Of a stretch of 64,000 bases of DNA, positions 1 through 8,046 are shown piece after piece. The notes beneath the pieces were generated by a model, which ran no database searches, had not been told where the DNA came from, and saw only the letters and a list, made by a program, of their open reading frames with translations. Made by a program: the position numbers and the translations under genes. Source of the DNA: Stigmatella aurantiaca (GTDB lineage Bacteria > Myxococcota > Myxococcia > Myxococcales > Myxococcaceae); contig NZ_FOAP01000001.1 in the NCBI RefSeq assembly GCF_900109545.1, forward strand, positions 124,001 to 188,000. Reading direction: 5' to 3'. Within the stretch, counting starts at the first letter, position 1; every line of letters begins with the position of its first letter.

Positions 1-218
1 CGCTCGCAGGCGGCGGCCATGGTGACGAACTCCCGGCCGGTGAAGGTGCCATGCGGCGAATCGGAGAGGGGGGCCGCCGGGGTGGCCGGGGCCTCGTCCG
101 AGGCCGAGCGCTTGCAGGCCGTAGGGCCCAGCAGCACCACGCCCCCGCCGAAGAAGGTCAGCCGCTGGATGAAGGAGCGCCGGGACAGGCGCCTCGAAGA
201 AGGGCGTTTGCGGGCCAT
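1..218 (-). CDS. Tat-exported lipoprotein, gluconate 2-dehydrogenase subunit 3-like (partial)
   Basis: Only the first 72 codons lie in the window; the gene runs off the left edge. The N-terminus carries a twin-arginine motif (SRRSFIQRL) followed by a hydrophobic stretch and a lipobox-like GPTAC, so a folded lipoprotein exported by Tat is predicted. Downstream the segment FTGREFVTMAAACER resembles the start of the gluconate 2-dehydrogenase subunit 3 (DUF1800-unrelated) family, in which a small Tat-exported subunit partners a GMC-type flavoprotein dehydrogenase. The partner would lie outside the window, to the left. The ATG at 218 is chosen because the Tat motif follows directly. The family call rests on a short segment and is moderate. 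Confidence 0.6.
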   Translation of the reverse strand, partial: MARKRPSSRRLSRRSFIQRLTFFGGGVVLLGPTACKRSASDEAPATPAAPLSDSPHGTFTGREFVTMAAACE

Positions 219-313
219 GCGGGGGCCAGCCTAGGCCGGTCCTCGGGCTTTGGAAACCGGGCCGGTAGCGTAGGATGGCGGCCTTCAACTCGGCCGACAC
301 CGGAGGAGACGTG

Positions 314-1636
314 ATGAGACGGCATGCATGGGGACTGTGCCTGATGCTCGCGCTGGCAGGCTGCAAGGGCGACGACGGCGGCGGTGGCGGCGGGGGCAAC
401 AACGACGCGGGGCCCAACCCCGTGGATCCGAACAAGGACTCGCCCTACCAGCGCTTCACGCTGGATGCGGCGAGCACCGACCTGCAACCGCTGTCGCTCG
501 CGGTAGGGCCTGGGGACACGGTCGGCGTGGCGTACTTCTTCCGGGTGAGTGATGCCCAGTACGAGATTCGCTACGTCCAGACGGGCAGTGACGGCCGGGT
601 CTCCACGCCCGAGACGATCACCACCGTGAAGATGGTGTACGGCCTGTCGCTGGCGTTCGACGGGAACGGCCGCCCGGCGGTGGCCTACCTCGGGGGCGCG
701 GAGGATCCCGCCGCGGCCTTCTGGTTCCTGAATGACCAGGAGGTGGCCTACCGGAACGCCTCGGGCCAGTGGGTGAAGAAGGTGGCCGTGCGCGAGAGCA
801 ACGAGGCGAAGGCCGGCAACCCGGTCAGCGACAGCGGCAACGTCGTGGGCATCAACCCCGCGCTCGTCTTCAATGGGACGCAGGCGATCGTCGCTTACCG
901 CGACGTCCACCAGGGCCAGTTCGACAAGCAGGACTATGAAGCGAGCGATCTGGAAGTGGCCGTGGGAGGCCCGGACACCTGGACGCACGCCGTCGTGTCC
1001 GCGGGGGGCAACGACAAGCGCGCCTACGGTGGCCACATCGACATGGTGATGGCGGACGGGCAGCCGGCGCTGGTGCATGACCAAGTGTCCGGGAGCGCAG
1101 ATGGTACAGGCTCGAACGTCCTGTTCCAGCGGCGCAACGCGAACGGCACCTGGACGAAGGATGTGCAGGTGCAGGCGGTGTCCAATGCGCAGCGGGGCGC
1201 CTCGCTGGCGTGGGACCCGGTGCTGGGCTTCGGCATCGCCGTGGTGGAGCGCTCCGCCAACCGGCTCACGTTCACGTCCTGCGAGGGAACGTCGGTCTCG
1301 CGGTGCGCCGCCGAGGGGGACTGGACCGAGCCGGATCCCGTCTACGCGTCGGGCACGGGCGGCTGGTACCCATCGCTGGCCATCGACCCCACGACGCATG
1401 ATCCGTCCATCGCCTTCTACATCTGCTCGAACGCGTCGGGGATCAACGAGGGCAGCTGCAACCCGAACGACGACGAGCTGCGGGTGACCACGCGCATCGC
1501 AGGCAACTGGCGCGAGGCGTTGGTGGACGCGGACGGCGGCTGGTCTCCGAAGATGGCGTACCTCTCCACGGGGCAGCGGGTCATCGCCTACCGGGCGCCA
1601 GGAAGCGGCGCCCTCAAGCTCGCGGTGGAGCGATGA
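314..1636 (+). CDS. Lipoprotein of unknown function (440 aa)
   Basis: A type II signal peptide (MRRHAWGLCLMLALAGC) is followed by a Gly/Asp/Asn-rich linker, then about 400 residues rich in W, Y and short beta-like segments (for example RPAVAYLGGAED, QAIVAYRDV, VIAYRAPG). The recurring 'xxVAYxxx' spacing suggests a secreted beta-propeller or beta-sandwich protein, but I recognise no named domain. The start at 314 is preferred over an in-frame ATG at 275 because GGAGGA lies just upstream and the signal peptide begins there. The stop overlaps the ATG of the next lipoprotein gene (ATGA), so the two are probably co-translated. Confidence 0.75.
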   Translation: MRRHAWGLCLMLALAGCKGDDGGGGGGGNNDAGPNPVDPNKDSPYQRFTLDAASTDLQPLSLAVGPGDTVGVAYFFRVSDAQYEIRYVQTGSDGRVSTPETITTVKMVYGLSLAFDGNGRPAVAYLGGAEDPAAAFWFLNDQEVAYRNASGQWVKKVAVRESNEAKAGNPVSDSGNVVGINPALVFNGTQAIVAYRDVHQGQFDKQDYEASDLEVAVGGPDTWTHAVVSAGGNDKRAYGGHIDMVMADGQPALVHDQVSGSADGTGSNVLFQRRNANGTWTKDVQVQAVSNAQRGASLAWDPVLGFGIAVVERSANRLTFTSCEGTSVSRCAAEGDWTEPDPVYASGTGGWYPSLAIDPTTHDPSIAFYICSNASGINEGSCNPNDDELRVTTRIAGNWREALVDADGGWSPKMAYLSTGQRVIAYRAPGSGALKLAVER

Positions 1637-2178
1637 GCCAGGCGGGCCCGGGGCTGAGAAGAGGGCTCGTGGGCCTGCTGGCGGCAGGGGGGCTGCTGGG
1701 CTGCGGCGGCCCCAACTCGCTGTCGGGCAGCGTGGAGGAACTCTTTTCGCTGGAGGTCTCGCGCGTGGAAGTGCTGCGCAACGCCGAGGCACTCCAGGTC
1801 AGCTACTACCGGAACGCAGGGCAGGATGTGGACCTGGTGGTGCGCCTCACGCTGGCCACCGAGGGGCTGGACCTGCGGCCCGGCAAGAAGGTGAACCTGG
1901 CGGGCACCACGCCCTCTGGAATGGCCCGGACGACGGTGGTCCACCTGTCGGCAGGAGAGCCCGCCCGGCTCTTCGGGCCGGTGGACAAGGGAGACCTCTC
2001 CCTGGACGAGGGCGGCGGCATCGGTGAGTCCACGAGCGGCGACTTCTCCCTCTCCTTCCAGCGGGGAGACAGCTACGGCGCGGGCCGCAGCCTGGAGGGC
2101 CGTTTCTCCGCCGTGGCGCTGGATGCGGGCTTTGGTCCGGAGCCTCTTCCCCCGGAAGGCATCGTTCCCTCGCCGTGA
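1633..2178 (+). CDS. Small lipoprotein of unknown function (181 aa)
   Basis: Starts inside the stop codon of the preceding lipoprotein gene (ATGA overlap), which indicates an operon. The N-terminus is a signal peptide ending in a lipobox (GGLLGCGG). The mature part of about 155 residues has alternating hydrophobic beta-like segments (VEVLRNAEALQVSYYRN, DLVVRLTLAT) and is glycine-rich at the end; no known domain is recognised. Both proteins should sit in the cell envelope, so they may act together, but nothing in the sequence gives the function. Confidence 0.72.
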   Translation: MSQAGPGLRRGLVGLLAAGGLLGCGGPNSLSGSVEELFSLEVSRVEVLRNAEALQVSYYRNAGQDVDLVVRLTLATEGLDLRPGKKVNLAGTTPSGMARTTVVHLSAGEPARLFGPVDKGDLSLDEGGGIGESTSGDFSLSFQRGDSYGAGRSLEGRFSAVALDAGFGPEPLPPEGIVPSP

Positions 2179-2282
2179 GTCCAGGCGGGGCCGGGTAACC
2201 CAAGGGGGAGGGCTGACAGGCGGTGACTCAGGGAGTAGGGTAGGAGCCGGTGAAGGCAACCGGCCGCCCCTGCGAGGCTCCC

Positions 2283-3662
2283 ATGGACACGGCATTTCCC
2301 GAGAAGCTCCCCCCTGGCACCATCATCGGTTCCTGGCAGGTCGTCAGCGGCGCGGGCCGGGGAGCGTACGGCGCCGTCTACCGCGCCGTGCTGGAGGGGC
2401 AGGAGGCGGCGGGGTGGGTGGCCCTCAAGGTGGCCCTGCGCTCCCGGGAGGAGCGCTTCGAGCGCGAAGCGGAGGTGCTGTCCCGGATTCTCCACCCGGG
2501 AGTTCCCCGCTTGCTCGCCCGGGGGGAATGGACGGGAGGCCGCTGGCGGGTACCTCATCCCTATCTCGTCATGGAGTGGGTGGAGGGGCTTCCCCTGTAC
2601 CAATGGGCCTGGGAGTGCTCGCCCAGCTCGCGCCAGGTTCTCTGGCTGCTCGCGCAGTTGTGCCGTGCCCTTCAGGCAATCCACGCGGCCCAATGCCTGC
2701 ACCGGGATGTGAAGGGCGCCAATGTCCTCGTGGGGGCCAATGGAAAGGCGTCCCTGGTGGATTTCGGCTCCGGAACGTACCCGGAGGCACCACCGCTCAC
2801 GGAGGCTCCGCTCGCTCCGGGAACACGGCCCTACCGGAGTCCCCAGGCCCTGCGCCACGCAGCGGCCCACGCGTGGGATGGCGCGCGTTACCAAGCCGGG
2901 CCCGAGGACGATGTGTATGCCTTGGGGGTCACCGCCTACCGGATGGTGACTGGAGTCTATCCGTCACAGGAAGAAGACCCGGCGGTGGGGCAGGGCACAC
3001 GCCAGGAGGCACAGCCTGTCCGGCAACCACCCCATTTGCGCGTTCGCTGGATCATCCCGGAACTCTCGGCGCTCATCGAGCGGATGCTGGCGGAGAGCCC
3101 CTCGGAGCGGGGCAGCGCACGCGAGCTGGCAGACGCGCTGGAGGCTGCGGCGGCCCGGGCGGGCCCTGAGGCGGACTGCTCTCTGGAGACCTCGGCAGGT
3201 TTTCGGCCCGTGGTGGCAGTGGTTCCGGAGCCCCTCGGCTGGCGGACTCCGCTCCGGGCTGGGCTGATCGGGGCTGTACTGGCATGCCTTGTGATTGGCC
3301 TGTCCACACAGCGCGTGTCCGAGCACTCCTGGCCGACGCCCCCAGAAGCGGAGCAACCGGATGCGGGAACGGTGGGCCTGGCCGATGCCTCCGTGCCCCC
3401 AGAAGCGTTGGCCGCAGCAGCGCGCGCCGAGGATGCCCCTCTGCCCGAGGAACTCGTGGCCTTGGAGATGCCCAAGCAGCCGTTCGCTGGACAGAAGCGG
3501 CCGCCGTGCAAACCTCACCGAGAGACAGAAATCCGGGGTGGATGCTGGGCGGCCCTCCTGAATGCTCAGTCTCCGTGTGAGGACGATGGATACGAGTGGG
3601 CCGGGAAATGTTTTCTGCCGGTAAAGGCCCGTCCTCGTCCCGACACGTCGAACTACCCATAG
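2283..3662 (+). CDS. Membrane Ser/Thr protein kinase with Cys-rich C-terminal tail
   Basis: Hanks-type kinase. Visible motifs are the glycine loop GAGRGAYGAVYRA (about residue 23), the ATP-binding Lys in VALKVALR, HRDVKGANV (about 142), the DFG (VDFGSGT) and a substrate-positioning segment TRPYRSPQ. A single membrane helix (LIGAVLACLVIGL, about 330-350) separates the cytoplasmic kinase from an outer segment. The tail ends in a compact motif with four cysteines (RPPC, GGCW, SPC, GKCFLPV). I chose ATG 2283 (GAGG 5 bases upstream); a GTG at 2250 with AGGAG only 3 bases away would add 11 residues. It probably phosphorylates Ser/Thr on unknown targets. The downstream orphan gene starts 77 bases after the stop and may be co-transcribed. 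Confidence 0.88.
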   Translation: MDTAFPEKLPPGTIIGSWQVVSGAGRGAYGAVYRAVLEGQEAAGWVALKVALRSREERFEREAEVLSRILHPGVPRLLARGEWTGGRWRVPHPYLVMEWVEGLPLYQWAWECSPSSRQVLWLLAQLCRALQAIHAAQCLHRDVKGANVLVGANGKASLVDFGSGTYPEAPPLTEAPLAPGTRPYRSPQALRHAAAHAWDGARYQAGPEDDVYALGVTAYRMVTGVYPSQEEDPAVGQGTRQEAQPVRQPPHLRVRWIIPELSALIERMLAESPSERGSARELADALEAAAARAGPEADCSLETSAGFRPVVAVVPEPLGWRTPLRAGLIGAVLACLVIGLSTQRVSEHSWPTPPEAEQPDAGTVGLADASVPPEALAAAARAEDAPLPEELVALEMPKQPFAGQKRPPCKPHRETEIRGGCWAALLNAQSPCEDDGYEWAGKCFLPVKARPRPDTSNYP

Positions 3663-3739
3663 GTCTCTTCCTGTTGGACGTGGATCTACGGGATGATGCC
3701 GAAATTGGACCTTTGATGATTTGTCGGCTCGGTTGGCGG

Positions 3740-4384
3740 ATGTCGAATGAGGAGAGCAGCCGTGTCCGGAGCCGCCTCAAGGCTTTGGTTCACCAGTATT
3801 ACGCCAAGGGTTTCCCGGCCGAAGAGGACGACTACAGCCAACCTCTCCTGGTCTATCAGCGTACACCGGAGCACCAGCGGTGGCGCGCGTGCTGGGAAAA
3901 AGCCTTGGCCTGGAACGAGTGGCGAACCTTGCTCAAGGAACTGCCACGCGCATTTCCGGGGGATGGCGTAGGCGCCGGTACACAGCCGTTTGCTTCCGCC
4001 TGCCTCCGTTGCTTTGTTTATCGCAAGGAAGTTCAGCCTAGGGGAGAGATCTTCATTACTCGTATTGCCGCTGCCGTGAGCGTTCTTGCTCCGCTCTATG
4101 TCGTTTACGGTACGGCTCAGAAATATGGAGAAGAGGGGGGGAGCGAAGAACAGCGCCGGTATCGCCCCTCCCGCCCTGCGCTTTCCTTCGAATTCCCAGG
4201 CGCTCTGAAAGCTGAAGCTGATGCGCTCTCCCGTCTTGTCGAGCAAAGCCTGGGGTGCCGTCCATTTCCCCTGGCTTTGGCGCAAGTGCCTTTGCCTGGG
4301 ATTCGAGTCGGATTCTTCAATGGGGAGCAGGCGCCGACGCTGCTCGATGCGCTCTTCTCTGACGATTTGGAGAACCTTCCGTAA
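3740..4384 (+). CDS. Orphan protein of unknown function, lower GC than neighbours
   Basis: I do not recognise a named family. The protein (about 214 aa) is soluble, with a charged helical N-terminus (RSRLKALVHQYYAKGFPAEEDD), a Trp-rich central part (RWRACWEKALAWNEW) and a hydrophobic strand APLYVVYGTAQKY. Hand counts over three 60-base lines inside the gene give 57, 63 and 53 % GC, against 77 % in a sampled line of the upstream kinase, which fits recent acquisition or relaxed codon selection. The start is uncertain: in-frame ATGs occur at 3596, 3716 and 3740, none with a convincing ribosome binding site; 3740 avoids overlap with the kinase and begins at a well-formed soluble N-terminus. Confidence 0.6.
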   Translation: MSNEESSRVRSRLKALVHQYYAKGFPAEEDDYSQPLLVYQRTPEHQRWRACWEKALAWNEWRTLLKELPRAFPGDGVGAGTQPFASACLRCFVYRKEVQPRGEIFITRIAAAVSVLAPLYVVYGTAQKYGEEGGSEEQRRYRPSRPALSFEFPGALKAEADALSRLVEQSLGCRPFPLALAQVPLPGIRVGFFNGEQAPTLLDALFSDDLENLP

Positions 4385-4421
4385 CGATGGAGGTTTCTGT
4401 TGGATGCAACCGTACGGAAGC

Positions 4422-4928
4422 CTACGGGGTGGCCACCACCTCGAACACCTCGGCCTCCGGAAGCGTCAGCACCTCGCCGCCGGCGTCCGCCAGGTGCTCG
4501 CGCGGGACATTGAGATAGCGCTCGAAGAAGCGCGCGGCGGGCTTCAGCGTGACGGACTGGCCCGTCGCCCGGTTGCGGAAGGCCGTGGCGGTGCCATCGG
4601 GACGGGCCACCTCCGCGAGGGACAGGTTGAGCTTGCCGAGGCTGGCGCCCGTCGCGGCCGCTGCCCCATCCGCGATGCAGGCGAACTGCACCTGTGGGGG
4701 GCTGTGGTGCAGGACCTCCAGATCGAAGCTGCCCGCCGGGAGCCCCAGGTGCTGAAGCGCGTACTGGCCCATGCGGTAGCCCGCGACGGCCCAGGGGCCC
4801 GCGCCCCCATGAACGGCGGCCACCCGGCTCAGCGCCTCCGGGCGGAGGGCGGGAGCGTGCGGGGAGCCTGCGCACCCCAGCGCAGAGAGGAGGACCAGGG
4901 CAGGAAGCAAGCGGGGCGAGGCAGACAT
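4422..4928 (-). CDS. Lipoprotein with FmdE-like domain
   Basis: A lipoprotein signal peptide (LLSALGCAGS) precedes a domain resembling the FmdE / formylmethanofuran dehydrogenase subunit E family: HGGAGPWAVAGYRMGQYAL matches the family's 'HGHxxPGxxxGYRM' start, and FACIADGAAAATGASLGKLNL matches its 'xxDGxQxxTGxTxGKGN' middle. In canonical FmdE proteins His and Cys residues bind metal; here the Cys of the second motif is partly retained (FAC) but the first HGH is HGG. A molybdenum-pathway role is therefore doubtful; the protein is envelope-anchored. ATG 4928 is chosen because the signal peptide starts there. Confidence 0.65.
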   Translation of the reverse strand: MSASPRLLPALVLLSALGCAGSPHAPALRPEALSRVAAVHGGAGPWAVAGYRMGQYALQHLGLPAGSFDLEVLHHSPPQVQFACIADGAAAATGASLGKLNLSLAEVARPDGTATAFRNRATGQSVTLKPAARFFERYLNVPREHLADAGGEVLTLPEAEVFEVVATP

Positions 4929-5004
4929 GGACGGCTCCAGGACAGGAAGCGGGTGGCTTTCTGTACCTGGAAGTCCGGAGGTTGGCACGCGCCAGGCGCT
5001 TGTT

Positions 5005-6015
5005 TCAGGCGGCAACGGCCTCGGTGATGCTGAGGGCCGTCGGCGTGGAGATGATGCGCGACAGCCGGAGACCCGCCAGGGCGAAGAGCTTCCGGAAGTC
5101 CTCCTCGGTGCGCTCTCGGCCCGGGAGCGAGGCCATCATCATGACATCCAGCACCTTGCCCCCATGGGGCCCGTTACCCGGGGGAATGACGGTGTCGATG
5201 ACCAGGACGCGCCCTCCGGGCTTCATGGCGCTCCGGCAGTTGCGCAGGATGTTGACGCACACCTCGTCGCCCCAGTCGTGGAGGATGCGCTTCAGGACAT
5301 ACACATCCGCGCCCGCGGGAACCGTCTGGAAGAAATCCCCCACGGCCTGCTCGCAGCGGTCCGAAAGTCCGGCGCTGGCGATCCGGGAGCCGCTCAGGAC
5401 GTGGGCATGGTCGAAGAGCACTCCGCGGAGCGAGGGCGTGGCGCGGAGTGCCTCGATGAGGAACCCTCCGTGTCCACCGCCGACATCCACCACCCGCTGG
5501 AAGGGGCTGAAGTCATAGCTGTGCGCGATGGGGCCGTTCTCCAGATCCGAGAGGCTGGACATGCCCTGGTGGAAGGTGGCCGCCTCCGCCGCATCGCCCG
5601 CGAGGTAATCGAAGAAGGGCTTGCCGAAGATGCGATCGAACGGCGTCTGTCCTGTCCGCACTGTCTCCGCCAGCTCTCCCGCCGGAAGCCAGAAGACTTT
5701 CTGGGTGAGCATCAGCACCGCATCCCGCAGCGAGCCGGGGACCTGCGAGCGCAGCAGGTCGGCGGCGGGGGTCAGGCCAAAACGGCCTTCGGCGTCTTCG
5801 ACGAACACGTTCACGCTCGCCAGCAGGCGGAGCAGCCGGAAGAGCGAGCGCGCATCGGCCCCCAGCTCTTTCGCGAGCACCTGGGGATGCTTGGGCCCCT
5901 CGGCCAGGCGGTCCGCGACGCCGAGCTGGGTGACCGCCGCGAGGGCGCCGGAGAGGATGAATCCAAAGCCGAGATCGACGAGGAGCTGGGCCGGGGGGGG
6001 AGGGGACGGGTTCAT
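5005..6015 (-). CDS. SAM-dependent O-methyltransferase (acetylserotonin/hydroxyneurosporene type)
   Basis: About 336 residues with the two-part layout of small-molecule O-methyltransferases: an N-terminal helical dimerisation domain with a winged-helix feel (VADRLAEGPKHPQVLAKELGADARSLFRLLRLLAS) and a C-terminal Rossmann domain with the SAM motif VVDVGGGHGGFLIEAL. The segment LKRILHDWGDEVCVNILRNC contains the catalytic His of this family (HDW). Such enzymes methylate hydroxyls of secondary metabolites or pigments; no biosynthetic cluster is visible here, so the substrate is unknown. Start ATG 6015 follows GGAG by 9 bases; ATG 6030 lacks a binding site. It is divergent from the ATP-grasp gene at 6098. 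Confidence 0.85.
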   Translation of the reverse strand: MNPSPPPPAQLLVDLGFGFILSGALAAVTQLGVADRLAEGPKHPQVLAKELGADARSLFRLLRLLASVNVFVEDAEGRFGLTPAADLLRSQVPGSLRDAVLMLTQKVFWLPAGELAETVRTGQTPFDRIFGKPFFDYLAGDAAEAATFHQGMSSLSDLENGPIAHSYDFSPFQRVVDVGGGHGGFLIEALRATPSLRGVLFDHAHVLSGSRIASAGLSDRCEQAVGDFFQTVPAGADVYVLKRILHDWGDEVCVNILRNCRSAMKPGGRVLVIDTVIPPGNGPHGGKVLDVMMMASLPGRERTEEDFRKLFALAGLRLSRIISTPTALSITEAVAA

Positions 6016-6097
6016 GGGCACGCTCTCCATGGGGTGACGGGGGGCGCACCGACAGTACTCATTTGTGGGTGCAACCGGAGGGGTATGCTCGCGCGCC

Positions 6098-7264
6098 ATG
6101 AATTTCGTCTTCGTCTCCCCCCAGTTCCCGCCGCATTTCTATCTCTTCGTTCAGGCGCTACGGGAGCAAGGGTTCAAGGTGCTCGGCATTGGGGATGCCC
6201 CCTACGACAGCCTGCGTCCGGAGCTGCGTGACGCGCTGCAGGAGTATTTCTACACGCCCAACCTCACCGACACGGACGCGATGCTGCGCGCGGTGGGCTA
6301 CTTCACCTGGAAGCACGGCCTCGTGCACCGCATCGAGTCGCTCAACGAGAGCTGGCTGGCGGTAGAGGCCACCCTGCGCGAGCACTTCAACGTTCCTGGC
6401 TTGCGTCCCCCGGACATTGCCCGCTTGCGCACCAAGTTTGGCATGGCCCAGGTCTTCCGCTCGGCGAACATCCCGCATCCGCTGTGCGAGCGCGCGGTGG
6501 ATGGCCCGCAGGTGAAAGCCTTTGCCCAACGCGCGGGCTACCCCGTCGTCATCAAGCCGGACGTGGGCGTGGGCGCGGTGCGTACCTTCAAGTTGTCGTC
6601 GGACGCGGAGGTGGACGCCACGATCATCCAGCCGCTCGCGGACGCCGTGGTGCAGAACTTCGTGAGGGGGCAGATCTTCACCTACGACGGCTTCGTGGAT
6701 CCCCAGGGCCGCGTGGTCTTCGCCATCAGCCACCAGTACCTCGACGGCATCATGGAGGTGGTCAACGAGGTGCGGGACTCGGCGTTCTGGACGCTGCGCG
6801 AGATGCCGCAGGAACTGGAGGCCATCGGGCGCAAGACGCTGGCGGCGCTGGGGCTGCGCGAGCGCTGGTTCCACCTGGAGTTCTTCCGGGGCGAGGATGG
6901 CCGCTTCCTGGTGCTGGAGGCGAACCTGCGGCCGCCCGGGGCCACGATGACGGACACCATGAACTACGCCTGCGACGTGGACGTGTACCGGCTCTGGGCG
7001 AGGATGCTCACCGGAGAGACGATGGACGGGGTGCGCATCGAGGCGCACTACCACGCGGGCCACATCACCCGCCGCCATGCCAACCGCCACTACCGCCTCT
7101 CACGCGAGGAGTTCATCTCCCGGCTCGGGGAGAACCTCATCCTCTTCGGGGAGACGCCGCCCGCCTACCGGGTCAACCTGGGGGATGAGATGTACCTGGT
7201 GCGCTACAAGAGCCTGGATCAACTGCGCGAGGCCATCTCCTGGGCGCATGCTCAGGTGGACTGA
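6098..7264 (+). CDS. ATP-grasp domain enzyme (carboxylate-amine ligase type)
   Basis: The protein of 388 residues has an N-terminal Rossmann-like domain (MNFVFVSPQFPPHFYLFVQAL), then an ATP-grasp fold: the nucleotide-binding Lys in GYPVVIKPDVGVGAVRTFK and the Mg-binding end of the fold in HLEFFRGEDGRFLVLEANLRPPG. Enzymes of this fold join a carboxylate (as acyl phosphate) to an amine or thiol. No substrate can be deduced. The start ATG 6098 is chosen because the first strand begins directly there; GGAGGGG lies 14 bases upstream. The 3' end overlaps the convergent desaturase gene by 92 bases. Confidence 0.85.
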   Translation: MNFVFVSPQFPPHFYLFVQALREQGFKVLGIGDAPYDSLRPELRDALQEYFYTPNLTDTDAMLRAVGYFTWKHGLVHRIESLNESWLAVEATLREHFNVPGLRPPDIARLRTKFGMAQVFRSANIPHPLCERAVDGPQVKAFAQRAGYPVVIKPDVGVGAVRTFKLSSDAEVDATIIQPLADAVVQNFVRGQIFTYDGFVDPQGRVVFAISHQYLDGIMEVVNEVRDSAFWTLREMPQELEAIGRKTLAALGLRERWFHLEFFRGEDGRFLVLEANLRPPGATMTDTMNYACDVDVYRLWARMLTGETMDGVRIEAHYHAGHITRRHANRHYRLSREEFISRLGENLILFGETPPAYRVNLGDEMYLVRYKSLDQLREAISWAHAQVD

Positions 7265-8015
7265 CCCCAGCCGGTTGGGGCCGGGCGAATGAGGCCTCAT
7301 AGTCCGGCGCCAGCGTGCCGAAGAGCCGGTCCCACACCACGGTGTAGAAGCCGTAGTGGTGCGCCAGGTCCAGGTGGTGCCGGGCGTGGAACGTGGTGGT
7401 GGCCACGGCCCGGGCGCCGGGCCAGCGCACCCAGCCGTCCGGGAAGGGCTCCACCCCGAGGTGGCCCAGCACGCCCCAGACAGTGTTGAAGACCAGGTAG
7501 AGCATCATGGCGAGCCAGGAGGCCTCGTATGCCACGCACAGGGCCAGCCACAGGGTGCCGAAGCCCAGCACTTCCAGGGGATTCATCACGAAGAGCGTGA
7601 GCGGCCGGGCCCGCGTGTAGCGGTGATGGGCCGCGTGCAGCCAGCCGTAGAGCCACCGCGAGTGGGCCGCGCGGTGCATCCAGTACATGGCCAGGTCCAT
7701 CACCCCCACGAGCACCACCAGGTCCACGAGCACGCGCGGGCCCGTGTCGAGCCGGAAGCGGATCCACCCCTGCCGCCACAGCAGGAGGCCCGCGAAGGTG
7801 ACGGCGCTGTTGAGCAGGACGCACACTCCCGCGAGCACGAGTTCCTGTGGCTGGAGGGCCAGCGCCTCGGGGGCCACGCGGCGGTGGGCGAAGCGCCGCA
7901 CCAGCCCCTCGCCCAGCATGACGGCCAGGGCGAAGACGCCCACGTTCTGGAGGAGAAAGAGCCCCGCGGCGTACCCCAGCGGCACGGTGTGGAGTGCGTC
8001 GATGGCCCACTGCAT
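7173..8015 (-). CDS. Fatty acid hydroxylase / sterol desaturase family membrane protein
   Basis: A polytopic membrane protein of 280 residues carrying the di-iron histidine clusters of the superfamily: HRAAHSRW (HxxxH), HAAHHRYT (HxxHH), and HARHHLDLAHHYG. Members hydroxylate or desaturate sterols, fatty acids or carotenoids at the membrane. Several hydrophobic spans surround these clusters (for example GLFLLQNVGVFALAVML and VLVDLVVLVGVMDLAMYW). The last 30 or so residues (after the segment DYEASFARPQPAG) are Pro/Arg-rich and lie antisense to the 3' end of the ATP-grasp gene, which suggests a lost stop codon or late frameshift. Confidence 0.87.
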   Translation of the reverse strand: MQWAIDALHTVPLGYAAGLFLLQNVGVFALAVMLGEGLVRRFAHRRVAPEALALQPQELVLAGVCVLLNSAVTFAGLLLWRQGWIRFRLDTGPRVLVDLVVLVGVMDLAMYWMHRAAHSRWLYGWLHAAHHRYTRARPLTLFVMNPLEVLGFGTLWLALCVAYEASWLAMMLYLVFNTVWGVLGHLGVEPFPDGWVRWPGARAVATTTFHARHHLDLAHHYGFYTVVWDRLFGTLAPDYEASFARPQPAGVSPPEHAPRRWPRAVDPGSCSAPGTSHPPG

Positions 8016-8046
8016 GGCGAGGCTCCTTCTGCGTCAGGCTTGCCGA

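Noticed and set aside
158-1792. A 544-residue minus-strand open frame opposite the first lipoprotein genes
   Set aside because: Arg/Pro/His-rich shadow; both plus-strand genes have signal peptides and ribosome binding sites.
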